A stretch of DNA of 64,000 bases from Nemophila menziesii (taxonomy: Eukaryota; Streptophyta; Magnoliopsida; Boraginales; Hydrophyllaceae): NCBI GenBank assembly GCA_029959085.1, contig JARWIR010000011.1:6759840-6823839 (forward strand). Reading direction: 5' to 3'. Both the position numbers and the translations under genes were made by a program. The notes below the pieces were generated by a model. The model worked only from the letters and a program-made list of their open reading frames with translations, did no database searches and was not told the origin of the DNA. This document shows, in pieces, positions 10,209 through 21,839 of this stretch; position 1 is the stretch's first letter; every line of letters starts with the position of its first letter.

Positions 10209-11272
10209 GGATGTCTCCCTAATTGTTCTGATTTTCGACCCTTGGGAGACATCACTTTTGATGTTTAATTGAATATTTTGATAGACTTTTGAGTTAAAAA
10301 TGCAATAATTCGGAATTCCCATTTTATTTCTAGTATTTTTGATTTATTAAACTTTTGCGCGTAATCTTGTGTATTTTAGTGAAAAGTTTGTAGGTTTTAA
10401 ATATTAGCTAAGAATGGAATCCGAGAAGAGAGTCAAAGATCGTGATATGGAGTCAAGACTTGAAGATAAATCTCGAAGGAATTTGATTATGGAGCTGCAA
10501 ATCTAGAAAACAGGTCAAAGATTTCTGATTTCGAGGCACTTAACAGATGATTTAGCCGCTGACCTTTGAAGAGAATATATTCCTTATCGAGTTACGGAAC
10601 TTTGGCAAGTGATTTCAGGTCAATCGGAATTATAACGAATCAGTTAGAGCCGTTTTAGTGGAGGTGGTGCAGCAGTTACGAGATTTTGGGCTTAGAAATT
10701 GGGCTTGGACATTTAATTAGTGATTTATTCTTAAGTCCAAGGCCTAATCCGAATTTCACCTTATAAAAGGAGTTTTTGACTTCTATTTTTTACACAATTC
10801 ACTTTTACAAATTAAAACATCAGAGAGCAGAAGCAGAAGGAAGAAAGAAGTGCCTGTAGAGCTGGAGAAAGTCTATATCTCCATTCTCAGCCAAATCCAA
10901 TTCCGGAAATTAGGTTTTCTTTATTTTTAATTTTGTAATACATTATAAATTCCATTTATTTTAATTTAGTTTTCTTTTTAATTATTATGAGCTAATTCCA
11001 TTATAGTACTTGAGAATGCTTTATGGATGAATCCCAATTCTATTAAATTTCTATGTCTGAATTTGGGTTTCTGTTAAATTAAATTAAATTGGGTCTTTTA
11101 CTCTTTTCGATAAATTGAGATTATTTACTATTTTTGGAGTAGCTAACGAAGAACAAGTGTTAGTATCTAGGCTATTCCACATATGTTGCGTGTGGATCAT
11201 CCTGACGGAGGGTTTAGGTACAGAAATATTTATTCAATCTAAAATAGAAGCTATTGATTCTGACGAACTTAG
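10209..11272 (+). repeat. 3' LTR of element B, truncated
   Basis: This is homologous to 3731-about 4795. It keeps the terminal inverted repeat (GATGTCTCCC and GGGAGACATC) and the TATA box at 10761-10770. It stops abruptly at 11272 at the palindrome centre, missing about 500 bp compared with the LTR at 3731. Confidence 0.85.
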
Positions 11273-11273
11273 G

Positions 11274-12339
11274 CTAATTTCGTCAGAATCAATAGTTTCT
11301 ATTTTAGATTGAATAATTAAATCCGCACCTAAACCCTTTGTCAGGATGATCCACACGCCACATATGTGGAATAGCCTAGATACTAATACCTGTTCTTAGT
11401 TAGCTACTCCAAAAACAGTAAATAATCTCAAATTATCGAAAAGAGTAAAAGACCCAATTTAATTTAATTTAACAGAAACCCAAATTCAGACACAGAAATT
11501 CAATAGAATTGGGATTCACCCATAAAGTATTCTCAAGTACTATGAAGAAATTAGCTCATACTAATTAAAAAGAAAACTAAATTAAAAGAAATGGAATTCA
11601 TAATGTATTACAGAATTAAAAATAAGAAAGACCTAATTTCCGGAATTAGATTTAGCTGAGAATGGAGATATAGACCCTCTCCAGCTCTACAGCTTTCTTC
11701 TTCTTCCTTCCGCTTCTTCTCTCTTGATGTTTTATTTTGTAAAAAGTGAATTATATGAAAAATAGAAGTCAAGAGCTCCTTTTATAAGGTGAAATTCGGA
11801 TTAGGCCTTGGACCTAAGAATAAAACACTAATCAAATGTCCAAGCCCATATTCTAAGCCCAAAATCCCGTAACTGCTGCACCACCTTCACTAAAACGGAT
11901 CTAGCCGCTTCGTTATAACTCCGATTGACCTGAAAATCACTTGCTAAATTTCCGTATCTCGATGAGGAATATATTCTCTTCAAAGGTCAGCGGCTAAATA
12001 ATCTCTTAAGTGCCTCGAAATCAGCAATCTTTGGCCTATTTTCCAGATTTGCAGCTCCAAAATAAAATTCTTTCGCGATTTATCTTCAAGTTTTGACTCC
12101 ATATCACGATCTTTGACTCTCTTCTCGGATTCCATTCCTAGCTAATATTCAAAACCTACAAACTTTTCACTAAAATACACAAGTTTACGCGCAAAAGTTA
12201 ATAAATCAAAAATACTAGAAATAAAATGGGAATTCCGGATTATTGCATTTTTAACTCAAAAGTCTATCAAGATATTCAATTAAACATAAAAAATGATGTC
12301 TCCCAAGGGTCGAAAATAAGAACAATTAGGGAGACATCA
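11274..12339 (-). repeat. 3' LTR of element C, truncated
   Basis: On the minus strand the LTR starts TGATGTCTCC at 12339 and ends at the palindrome centre. It has the TATA box (reverse complement at about 11779-11788) and the start-proximal inverted repeat. By eye it is closer to the LTR at 10209 than to that at 3731. Confidence 0.85.
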
Positions 12340-12356
12340 AGACCCCCAACTCAAAC
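12340..12356 (-). promoter_or_regulatory. Polypurine tract of element C
   Basis: On the minus strand GTTTGAGTTGGGGGTCT abuts the LTR start at 12339 and is identical to 3714-3730. Confidence 0.7.
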
Positions 12357-13081
12357 CTTTGTCGTCCCGACAAAGTAAAACAAAACAAAACAAAGGGGTA
12401 GAAGTAAACGTAAGAACGAATAGAAGCTAGAAAATACACCTAAAGCAAGTCTTAAGATAAATCTCATATAGCAAACTCTAGAAACTAATATACACATACA
12501 TCTATAATGCAAAATCAAACACAAATAATCTCAATCATAAAATTAAAGTCGCAATGCTTGAAGATTACACTTGTACTCATCTCTGTATGATGGCTATAGG
12601 GTGTTCGTCAATGCTAAATCGCTTTGAACGCTCTACCTAGCATATTCCCTATCAACAGAATTATAAATTTACTATGCACTTAGGAATCATGAGGTCTTTA
12701 TGGTTTTAATAATGACTTAAGGACGGTGTGGATGTATATTTGGTGAATTTGAAGTGAGCTTTTGGCTCTCTCCTCACTATATTTAAGAAGATTTTCAGAA
12801 AAATTCCACTTTGCCGGATGTTTTATTCATTCATATATTTTTTTTTTCTTTTTTTTTTTGTACAGACGCAAACCGGGGTCCCGGTTTTGTGAAATCCGGG
12901 TTCCCGGTTTCTACTGTATGAATTTTCGAAATTTTATCATCTGCAATTGTGCTACAATACAAAGCAAATCAGTCCCAACCCATTAAATTCCCCATACGTG
13001 GACCTACCACCTCAAACTCAAGCTCGAGACATGTCTCAGGATTGTGATTCAAGTGCGGGTCATATGGTCATGCCTAATAAT
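12357..13081 (-). other. 3' UTR remnant of element C
   Basis: No gene is seen. One pair of palindromic motifs (12870-12911, one of them reading GGGGTCCC) and one GAGTTTGAGGTG-type motif near 13010 are present. The junction to integrase is at 13082-13087. Confidence 0.65.
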
Positions 13082-14128
13082 CTAAGGTAGGATCTAAGTT
13101 CAACTGCGCAATCGCCCAATAGGCACCAATTTCTAGCTCAAGAGGTAAGTGACAAGCCTTACCATACACCATACGATAAGTAGATGCACCAACTGGAGTT
13201 TTAAACGCAGTACGATAGGCCCACAACGCATCATCTAACTTCATTGACCAATCTTTTCTTGTAGGACCAACAGTTTTCTCAAGGATTGACTTAACTTCAC
13301 GATTCGATACTTCAGCTTGACCATTGGATTGTGGATGATATGTAGTAGATACACGGTGTCTTACTCCATACTTCTCTAGAACATCATTCAAATACTTATT
13401 AACGAAATGAGATCCTCCATCGCTAATAATCACTCTAGGTGTACCATGTTTAGTGAAAATATGTGACTTCAAGAACTTAATCACCACTCGTGAATCATTG
13501 GTAGGTAAAGCCACCGCTTCTACCCACTTAGACACGTAATCCACAACTAATAAGATGTAGAGGTTACCATTTGAAGGAACAAAAGGACCCATAAAGTCTA
13601 TACCCCAAACATCGAATATTTAATCTTCTAACACATTATTACGTGGCATCTCATCCCTCTTGGATATGTTTCCAGTAAACTGGCATCTCGTACATTTCTT
13701 AACATATTCATGACAATCTTTAACAAGAGTAGGCCAGTAAAAGCCTGAGTGGAATACCTTAGCAGCAGTTCTATCTCCCTTGAAATGTCCTCCATAGAGT
13801 GAATCATGGCATCCAGCTATAATAGCTTCTGTTTCCTCCTTGGCTACACATCTTCGTATCATTTGGTCAGCACATACTTTGTAGAGGAAAGGATCCTCCC
13901 AAAAGAACTGTCTAGCACGATGAGCTAACCTCTTCCTTTCTTGATAAGTAGATCCTTCAGGAAAAGAACCACTCACCACTAGATTCGCAATATCTACATA
14001 CCAAGGAGCTTCATAATCACGAACAACAAATAAACTCTTATCAGGAAATTCTTCTCTAACTGTTTCAGTACCACTATTCATCTCTGAACCTTCAAGACGC
14101 GATAGATGATCGACAACCTGATTCTCCA
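13082..14128 (-). pseudogene. Integrase (element C), 3'-truncated
   Basis: The minus-strand frame begins near [13 protein letters not shown], the usual RNase H-integrase linker. An HHCC finger follows (CHDSLYGGHFKGD and CHEYVKKCTRCQ), then the catalytic core with [16 protein letters not shown] and [10 protein letters not shown], so all three acidic residues are present. A TAA near 13619-13621 interrupts it between NVLED and IFDVWG. The frame ends after LNLDPTL, where sequence jumps to the 3' UTR through a shared CCTTAG. The C-terminal GPY module is therefore lost. Confidence 0.92.
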
Positions 14129-15462
14129 ACCCATTCTATCTTTGATCTCTAAATCGAACTCTTGAAGCAATAAAACCCATCTGATTAACCTTGGTTTAGC
14201 ATCCTTCTTTTCCATAAGATATCTAATCACGGAATGATCTGTATAGACAATAACTTTCGCTCCAAGGAGATAAGAGCGAAATTTATCAAATGAATACACA
14301 ACTTCTAGCAACTCTTTTTCTGTAACTGTATAATTAACTTGAGCACCATTAAAAGTTTTACTAGCATAGTAAATCAAATGAAAAAAATTCTCTTTTCTCT
14401 GTCCCAATACAGCTCCCATACACAAATCACTTTCATCACACATAACTTCAAATGGTAAACTCCAATCTGGAGATAATACTATAGGAGCATAAATAAGCTT
14501 TTCCTTGATTGCTTGGAAGGCCGCTAAACAAGCTTCATCAAAAAGGAATTTGGAATCCTTTTCGAGTAAGTTGCATAACGGTTTAGCAATCTTAGAAAAA
14601 TCTTTAATAAAACGCCTATAAAAGCCAGCATGGCCCAAAAAACTTCTTACCCCTTTAACAGAAACAGGAGGGGGAAGAGTTTTAATTACCTCTATCTTCG
14701 CTCTATCGACCTCTAATCCAGCACTCGAAACTTTGTGACCCAGAACGATACCTTCGCGAACCATGAAATGACACTTCTCCCAGTTTAAAACCAAATCTGT
14801 TTCCTTGCATCTGATTAACACTTTCTCCAAGTTATCTAAACATCTATCGAAATCATCACCAAACACGGAGAAATCGTCCATAAAAACTTCAAGAAAATTA
14901 TCGATCATATCCCAGAAGATGGCCATCATACATCTTTGAAAGGTAGCAGGTACATTACACAACCCAAATGGCATTCTACGATATGCAAAAGTACCAAAGG
15001 GGCATGTAAATGTTGTTTTATGTTGATCTTCTGGAGCCACGTAAATCTGATTATACCCGGAGTAACCATCCAAGAAACAGTAGTATTCTCTTCCGGCTAA
15101 TTTATCTAACATTTGATCAATGAAGGGCAGAGGGAAGTGATATTTCTGGTGGCTTTGTTCAGCTTTTTGTAATCCATTTAAACTCTTCAATCAACTACCA
15201 TTCTTGACGAAATCGCTTTATTTTTATCATTAAGAACTGTTGTCATTCCTCCTTTCTTCGGTACACACTGAATTGGGCTCACCCATTCACTACTCGAGAT
15301 GGGATAAATAATCCCCGCATCTAAAAGCATGATGACTTCCTTCTTCACTACATCCTTCATAACGGGCATTAATCTCCTTTGACCTTCAACTGAGCGTGCG
15401 TTATCATCTTCCAGTATGATTTTGTGTTGACAATAGGAAGTACTAGCCTTTGATGTCAGCAA
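14129..15462 (-). pseudogene. Reverse transcriptase-RNase H (element C)
   Basis: The N-terminal RT part (15187-15462) has LLDAGIIYPISSSEWVSP and QCVPKKGG. A frameshift around 15135-15190 destroys the stretch before [11 protein letters not shown]. The main frame (14078-15190) then has [29 protein letters not shown], the active site FMDD (about 14875), and RNase H with [19 protein letters not shown] and TDHS (14231-14242). Another frameshift near 14130 separates it from integrase. The domain order and motifs are those of Athila-type pol. No complete frame remains. Confidence 0.93.
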
Positions 15463-16275
15463 TTGTCCAACCTATTGCCTCTTTGTTGGCTCTTAACACA
15501 CGCAACAGTTTATCTTCTTGAGGACCTGTTAAATTCGCCGAAACAATAACAGGTAGAGTTTCATTAGTACCTAAATATGCATACCTCAAGTGTGCTGGTA
15601 ATGGCTTTTCTTCCAATTCCGGAGGAGATTCAATGGAAGGCTTCTTTTTAGGAATAATCTCCCCCGGTTCTCTTACAGGTTCATAGGCAAGACGCCTATA
15701 CTTCGAATTCTCAGAATTAAGAGCTGCCACTGTTTCGACAAGCTCTTCCATCATCTCAGGTAAGTCTAATGTTAAAGCGGCCTGCAAAATATCATCATAA
15801 TTAAAACAATCAAATACCTCTTGCGATGCCTGCTCAACTACATCCATTTGGAAGCAATCTTCTTGAAAATCTGGAAATTTCATAGCTCGGAACACATTAA
15901 ATTTGACCTCTTCGTCTTGTATCCTCATCGTTAATTCGCCATTTTCTACATCAATCAATGTACGCCCCGTGGCTAGGAATGGTCTTCCCAAAATAATGGG
16001 GATATTCCTATCCGCGTCGTATTCAAGTATAACGAAATCAACGGGAAATATAAGCGTACCCGCCTTAACAAGGACATCTTCAATTCGGCCTTCTGGATGT
16101 GTAAGAGATCTGTCCGCCATTTGCAAGACCATAGAAGTAGGTCTTGCTTCTCCAATTTTTAGCTTATCAAAGATTGATTTGGGCATCAAATTGATGCTCG
16201 CACCAAAATCTCATAGTGCTTTCCCTTTCTATTCTTCTCCAATCGATATCGGAATTGTGAAACTCCCCGGATCAA
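15443..16275 (-). pseudogene. Aspartic protease region (element C)
   Basis: The frame contains the retropepsin site DFGASINLMPKSIF, followed by ILGRPFLATGRTLIDV. The codon just before the catalytic Asp is TGA (about 16211-16213), where Cys is usual in this lineage, so the protease is interrupted at its active site. A frameshift near 16276 separates it from gag, and another near 15450 separates it from RT (TIADIKG then stop). The tail includes the spacer with LPAHLRYAYLG typical of Athila-like polyproteins. Confidence 0.88.
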
Positions 16276-17027
16276 CTAACTTTGGAGGCAATTAATTTGA
16301 CAAATAGCACTACATTCTTCAGGAAGACCAATCATCTCATTATCACAGTATGGACTTTTATTAGTGAGGGCTCTCTTCAAAAACTTTGTATACTTAGGAA
16401 TATCTCGAATAGCCTCTAACAACGGAATATTAATACTAAGGCCTCTCACTCTATTAAAGAACTTTTGAAATTCGGCCAAATCACCCTTTTTCTGAACTCG
16501 AGATGGAAACGATGGAGGAGGGCAATTACTAATAACATCATCTTTCTTCTTTGGAATCTCAATCGGCCTCTCTATTTCTTCAACCTCAACATCTTTCTCT
16601 TTCTCACCCACATCCTTTTCTTTTCTTGGAACTTCTTTCTCTTTCATAACAGGAAAAGGAGATGGTGGGAGGTTCTTACCACTTCTAAGAGTAACAGATT
16701 TGCAATCTTCATGTTGTCTCGGATTTTCTGTGTCACTAGGGAGTTGCCCTTGTGGACGTTAATGCAGCTGTTTTGCGAATTGATCCATTTGGTTTTGTAG
16801 TAGCTTGATGCTTGCGTCAGACGCTTGTTGATTTTGCGTAGCTTGCGTCTGAAGAGCAATTAGGCTTTCAACGGTTTTCTGAAGGGTAGCAACACCTTCT
16901 TGTGGATGGGCAGGTAAGGCTTTTTGGTTCATGGTTTCGTTATAACTTTCTTGAGGAGCTTCTCTCTGAACATAATTCCCTTGATTCTGTCCTCCCTGGT
17001 AATTATTGTGATGATCTTGAGGATAAT
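16276..17027 (-). pseudogene. Gag C-terminal part (element C)
   Basis: The part preserved on the minus strand starts in a Gln- and Asn-rich segment (YQGGQNQGNYVQREAPQES). It continues through RPQGQLPSDTENPR, the SVTLRSGK linker (about 16677-16700) and a Lys/Glu-rich spacer, then FPSRVQKKGDLAEFQKFF. An in-frame TAA lies near 16760, just before RPQGQLP. The N-terminal gag domain is absent: at 17011-17040 the sequence passes into copia-derived DNA. Confidence 0.85.
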
Positions 17028-18225
17028 AGCTCTCTCATTGTCAAATAAAATTCCTTTCTTTTGGAAATTGAAATGATCTAGACGGAATTGTTTAAAGTTT
17101 AACAAAGAAAAAAATACTTTGATTTATCGTTGGGAAGCCAAGTTACTCATCAAGAGAATGGTGGTTTATGTTTTATACCATTGTTAATCTAAATTCCTCT
17201 AAAATCATTTTTGTGAGAACGTCAAATATATTTTCCTCTTCTAGATGATGACGATGTGGGTGATTGTAAATATCATAAACAACTTGAATATGGTTCCATG
17301 ATTTATCTATGTAAATGGCCAAAATTAATTGTTAAAAGAAATGGCAACACTAACCCCATAAACCTAAAATAAATTGTAAAAGTACTGAGTATAAGTCCCA
17401 TACTTAGTTAAACTACTGAGTACGAGATCCATACTCAAAGAAAATATACTTAGTAGAAGTCATTTGTGATATATTTTGTGGCTTTTTAATTTTATAATAT
17501 TCTTCACGATTCATCTTATGTGGTAAGAAATTTATTTTTATTAGCATTAGTTATATCACTAATGAACTACAGGATAGTTCTACAACGATCGCAGCCTCAG
17601 TTGTAGCTATGATTACTACAATGTTGATTCAAGTACACACTGAAAGACGTATCAGTCCTTCAGGAACGCAGTTTTGTTCACTCCAATGAATATTTTTTCC
17701 ATAATATACAATATTTAATCAAATTTAGTCCTACCATGTTCGTTCCATATCCATTTAAGATGGATTGAAAAATACAACACCCACTACAAGAAATGCAATT
17801 TATCCATTACCAGAAATCATCTTGAGCCATAGAACGTGATGTTATCAAGTCGAATATTGTCATAATTATTTACATTTTCAAATGATTACCTTCATTTTTT
17901 TGGGATTATAATTCTAATCATTTTCGGAAATAATATTGAGTAAATGAAACGTGAATTATGATTTTTACATCAATAATATATTATTTTATTTAATTATGAG
18001 ACAAATATTATCACAATATTTCGTAAATTCTTATTTTTGATATAGCTACTTCAGGAGTATACGTGTGAGATTATATAAGGAGACAAATATATGATTCACT
18101 CGGTAATTTTATATTTGTTCGTTCAAAACCAATAATTAAATTAGTAGCAATTGAACTTGTATTAAGAGTTTCTTTTATCCAAAATAACAAATTATTATAC
18201 GGTGATTAATTCAAAAGGTCCACAA
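17028..18225. repeat. Copia-derived flank repeat, copy 1
   Basis: This is closely related to 62736-63970 and, with an insertion, to 32700-34963. It includes a gag-downstream segment ('ccaagttactcatcaagagaatgg'-type), a cluster of ACTGAGTA-like motifs (17375-17470), a conserved block around 17510-17700 with 'acgatcgcagcctcagttg', and the start of the LTR-like segment ('tagctacttcaggagtatac' near 18043). Homology ends near 18225. There is no coding potential. Confidence 0.75.
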
Positions 18226-19324
18226 CCAAAAAAAACTTTCTTCAACAGGTTAGCCCACTTTTATAATATTTATAGTCTGGAATACCCTTACTATATTAAG
18301 TGACATCTCATTTGATAAACTTTGATGAGGAATTTATAATAAAAACACTACATTACAACAGCCCATTACAAGAACCCCCTTTGCTGGCGGTGGTTCCTTG
18401 TGGATGTGAGGACTTGGTTGGAAGCAATTTCATCATACTCGGCTCGTGGGCTCCATTGATGGAGCTAATTCAAAACAAGCATTATGTGAAGACTATGAGA
18501 ACTTTGATAAAATAAAATCATCTACATAAAGTAGTTAAATGGAAACTCATTCAAAAACAATACTTCAGAAGTTTCTTCAACACCCTCTCAACTTTTTGCT
18601 TCCAAACGAAGAGGATACAAACATATTTCATGAGTTACTTAAGTCTCCAAAAGCCAAAAAAATATAAAAGGATACAAACATAACTCTTTTTAAATCACAA
18701 TATCTTTTTAAAATCTAAACTTCTTATTACAAGATAATATTCATAAGAGTTGGTAACTTAATAAGAAGAAATATAATTATTGAAGAAATATATCGAATCA
18801 AATTGCACAAGATAAAGGTAAATAATATGAACTAATTTGCAGTAACAACGTAACCAAATTCTTACTGGATGGTATTAAAAACTTTTTTTTTACTTTTGCA
18901 GATGTAAGATGTAAGGAATTTTTGTAGCACTTACTTTTCACATCGATCACCAATACCTTGTTATCTGCTTCACCATCCCTTATTGTCGTGCTTTACTGTC
19001 ACTTTATTTCTGTTGACCCAAAAGGAAAAAATTACTCTAGTGTCTTATCCATCATATTGCCGAGGAACAACTTGTTTTTCTATTGTTTTTATCCCTTCCT
19101 TCATATGGATTGGATATGTTTCAATAACATCTAACTCAACTAATTAACATCTTTCTTCCTTTTATTCGATAATATTCATTGTGTTTAATATCACTGTATT
19201 GGTCCTTCTTAGAAAAATTCAATTTTCGTTTCTATTGATCATCGTTCAAGAGCATAGGTTTCAAAGCAAAGCAATATAGCAAAGAATTTAATCGCATAGG
19301 TCAACAAAAATTGAAGTGTGTTCT
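18226..19324. other. AT-rich DNA, no gene recognised
   Basis: A 71-codon plus frame at 18300-18515 has a less AT-rich core ('cccctttgctggcggtgg'), but I recognise no family in it. Nothing else is seen. It is not repeated elsewhere in the window. Confidence 0.4.
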
Positions 19325-19830
19325 GTGTTTGGTTGGCTCAATTGTTGATGGAATAGTTAAGTCCAATGAAAAAGAATGGTACAAGAGTGGCAACAGTTTC
19401 ATTTGCACGAGTGGTGGACGATTCCTATTGTGTGCTCTATTATTGATGGCATAACCAAGCCCTGTGAAAAACGATGGAGAATGCTCCATGCGTGGCAGCG
19501 GATTCTTGTGCAGGTGATCAAGTTAGCAAAATCAGAAGTGGGCTTTGTGTTTGGTGGACTCAATTGTTGATGGAATAGTCAAGTCTGATTGAAAATGGTG
19601 AAGAATTGTCCACAAGTGGCCTCATTTTCTTTTGCACAAGTGGCAAAGATTTCTATTGTGCAGTTGATTGTTAATGGCATAACCAAACACGGTTGAAGAT
19701 AGAGAAGAATGGTCCATGCGTTGCGGCTATTAATTGTGCAAGTGAGAGGTTTGAAGAGAAAATATTCTATTGGGGTCTGTGTTTGGTGGGCTTGAACAAA
19801 TGGTCAAGAATGGCGGCAGTTCTTTGTGTA
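19325..19830. repeat. Degenerate tandem repeat, period about 225 bp
   Basis: GTGTTTGG starts at 19325, 19547 and 19779 head units of 222-232 bp. Each unit has two related halves sharing 'attgttgatgg(a/c)ata' and 'gaatggt/gtggc' words. Roughly two and a bit copies are present, diverged. Short frames here are not convincing as genes. Confidence 0.6.
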
Positions 19831-21544
19831 GGTAAGTGTCTTGGTGGAAAAGATTACTTATTTGTTTGTTTGTTTACATCCAAACTATGCTGTGGTGAAA
19901 AGATAATTATATGGCTTTAATTTCATTGTTTTAAAACATTTCAAGTTGTATACATTTAATTTATTTTTAATTTTGTTATTATGATTGTATAAGATTATAT
20001 TAGGTATATTATAAGCTTAAAAAAATTATTTTTGACCTTGTTCATTCAAACTTTTAGAATAAATTTTTTAAGACAGGATTTGTTGGGTTTTGGACTTAAT
20101 TAGAAATTATCTCATTATTATATATATTATATTATCAAAATAGTAAAGATTTTTCATATTTACAAGGGAGGTCACACGTTAATAAAATTTGTCAAAGTTT
20201 ACACACATTATCCAAAAAAATTGTGTATTTTATAATTTTGTTTAGTTTTCCGACTTATCTACCCCTAATGTTATGCATTTTTTATGAATACAATTATTTT
20301 ATTTTAAAAGATATGCAAAATTAATCAATGAAATTCTGGTTAATTAATTATTTGATAGAAGTTATACTCGAGTTTCCATGGTATTTTGTGTATATCTCTA
20401 CAAAGAAAATAGTGTAAATTAATCAATCTTGCAAAAGGTCAAAATAATAACTATGATTATGTAACTAAGATGATTGATGTCATGAGTTATCCCAATTTAA
20501 AAAACCCCAGAGTGTATTTTACTAAACTAAAACTATAGGATTATTTGATTTTTTTTATCAAACTATAAGGTAATTGGCATTTTACCCAAGAAAATACAAT
20601 TTTATCAAATTCTGGACACAAAACAGTTTACATTTGCAACAAAAACTAGGTCATATGGTCATGATGTGCACCATGATCAACATTAATTATACTTCAACAG
20701 TCTTACATACCCATTAAGAAAACAATTTAGAAAAACTATTAATTAAAAACTTTGATCCATATAAATGCAAAATGAGAGATACAAAACTTAATGTTATAGC
20801 TTGCTTGAAAAAAATTAGTTGTAGAATCCCATCAATGACATATAATTCCAAAACTAATTCTGAATTAGAATATAATTATATCAATAAATTAGTAGATTAA
20901 AACTATGTTTTATTCATTAGTAATTAATCAATTATGAAGATTTGTCACTTTTATAAGTTATGATAAAGAGTCATTAATCTTTAATCAATTAAGAAAACTC
21001 ACCACTTCCATAAATTTTGATAGGAAGACCTACTTGTGCGGGTTTTTTGCAATATTGAGAAAAACATATAAAGAGCTTTCATTAATATCAATAAAATATT
21101 AAAACAAACAAAAATTAACCAAAAATGACTAGGAATAGTAGTAAATATAATACCCAAAATCACAAATAAATAATTTAATTCTAGAGTATAACTTAGCTTT
21201 GCATCTATGCATATTCGCTTCTTGAACGTCATCACTTGTGTAGTGTCAACACATAAAATAATTTCATAGAATCTCACCAAACAAAAAATCCAGTAATAAA
21301 ATTATATAACATATACACAAAAAATTCCTCCAACATCATACGATTACACTTACCCTCCAATTATTTTTCAAATTATCATTATAACAATACTCTTTTTTTT
21401 TCTTTAATAAGAATGGATATGTTAGTTATCATTCATAGTTGTTACCTTTTTTTTAAATGAACATATACATCAGAGTTTTCAGTTGGGTAATATCAGCATA
21501 GCAGGTTCTTCATTTTTCTTAAATGTACGTTCTTCATACTCTTT
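19831..21544. other. AT-rich DNA with one copia LTR-like fragment
   Basis: Positions 20105-20300 match part of the LTR-like segment at 23560-23720 ('aagggaggtcacacgtt', 'tttagttttccgactt'). The remainder holds no recognisable gene. A 93-codon minus frame at 20999-21280 is Phe/Ile-rich and AT-driven. Confidence 0.5.
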
Positions 21545-21839
21545 TTGCTATTGTACTAAAATTGTTGAGCCATATTATTGGAAATCAGTAGTTCATAAAT
21601 CTAATTGGGAATTTATCAAACTTTTGTATAAAACTAATTGTTAATTACACTACATGTCATTTTAGAATGTACAACCAACAAACAAATATTATATAAAAAT
21701 CCATGCACGTAGATTTTGATGAAGGAAATCCTTTTAAACGAATGTGAAAAAATATAAAATTTGAATATACCACGTTCCATCAACTTGAAGAAGAAGTAAA
21801 ACCTATTATATCATAACCTTAAATTTATTCTGACATTCA

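Larger units (their letters stand above)
3731..11272 (+). mobile_element. Athila-like element B, internally deleted
   Basis: In order this element has LTR, a deletion, the integrase C-terminal part, palindromic subrepeats, a broken post-pol ORF, a 3' UTR, a degraded polypurine tract and a truncated 3' LTR. Gag, protease, RT, RNase H and the N-terminal integrase finger are missing. It cannot be autonomous. The right end is the centre of the large palindrome with element C. Confidence 0.8.
9311..13087. repeat. Long inverted repeat (palindrome) of two element ends
   Basis: The left arm 9311-11272 and right arm 11274-13087 are reverse complements over 3' UTR, polypurine tract and truncated LTR. 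The centre reads gacgaaCTTAG-g-CTAATttcgtc, so there is only about one base of spacer. The arms differ by scattered substitutions and by a deletion of roughly 120 bp in the right arm near 12775. Both LTRs stop at the same LTR position. Confidence 0.9.
11274..17027 (-). mobile_element. Athila-like element C, inverted and truncated at both ends
   Basis: Reading on the minus strand, it runs from the gag C-terminus through protease, RT, RNase H, integrase and 3' UTR into a truncated 3' LTR. The 5' LTR and gag N-terminus are missing. The post-pol ORF and subrepeats were deleted between integrase and the 3' UTR. Typical Athila signatures are the SVTLRSGK gag linker, the DFGAS protease site, PFIDQML, FMDD and HPQSNGQAE. 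Confidence 0.9.

Noticed and set aside
10029..10268. 79-codon plus frame (MCLILHYRCMCILVSRV) crossing the polypurine tract of B
   Set aside because: It runs over UTR, polypurine tract and LTR start, and is not conserved in A or C.
15903..16295. 130-codon plus frame over the element C protease
   Set aside because: It is antisense to the protease region with DFGAS and ILGRPFLATG on the minus strand.
18300..18515. 71-codon plus frame with PCGCEDLVGSNFII
   Set aside because: It has a higher-complexity core but no recognisable motif and no conserved copy in the window; I do not call it a gene.
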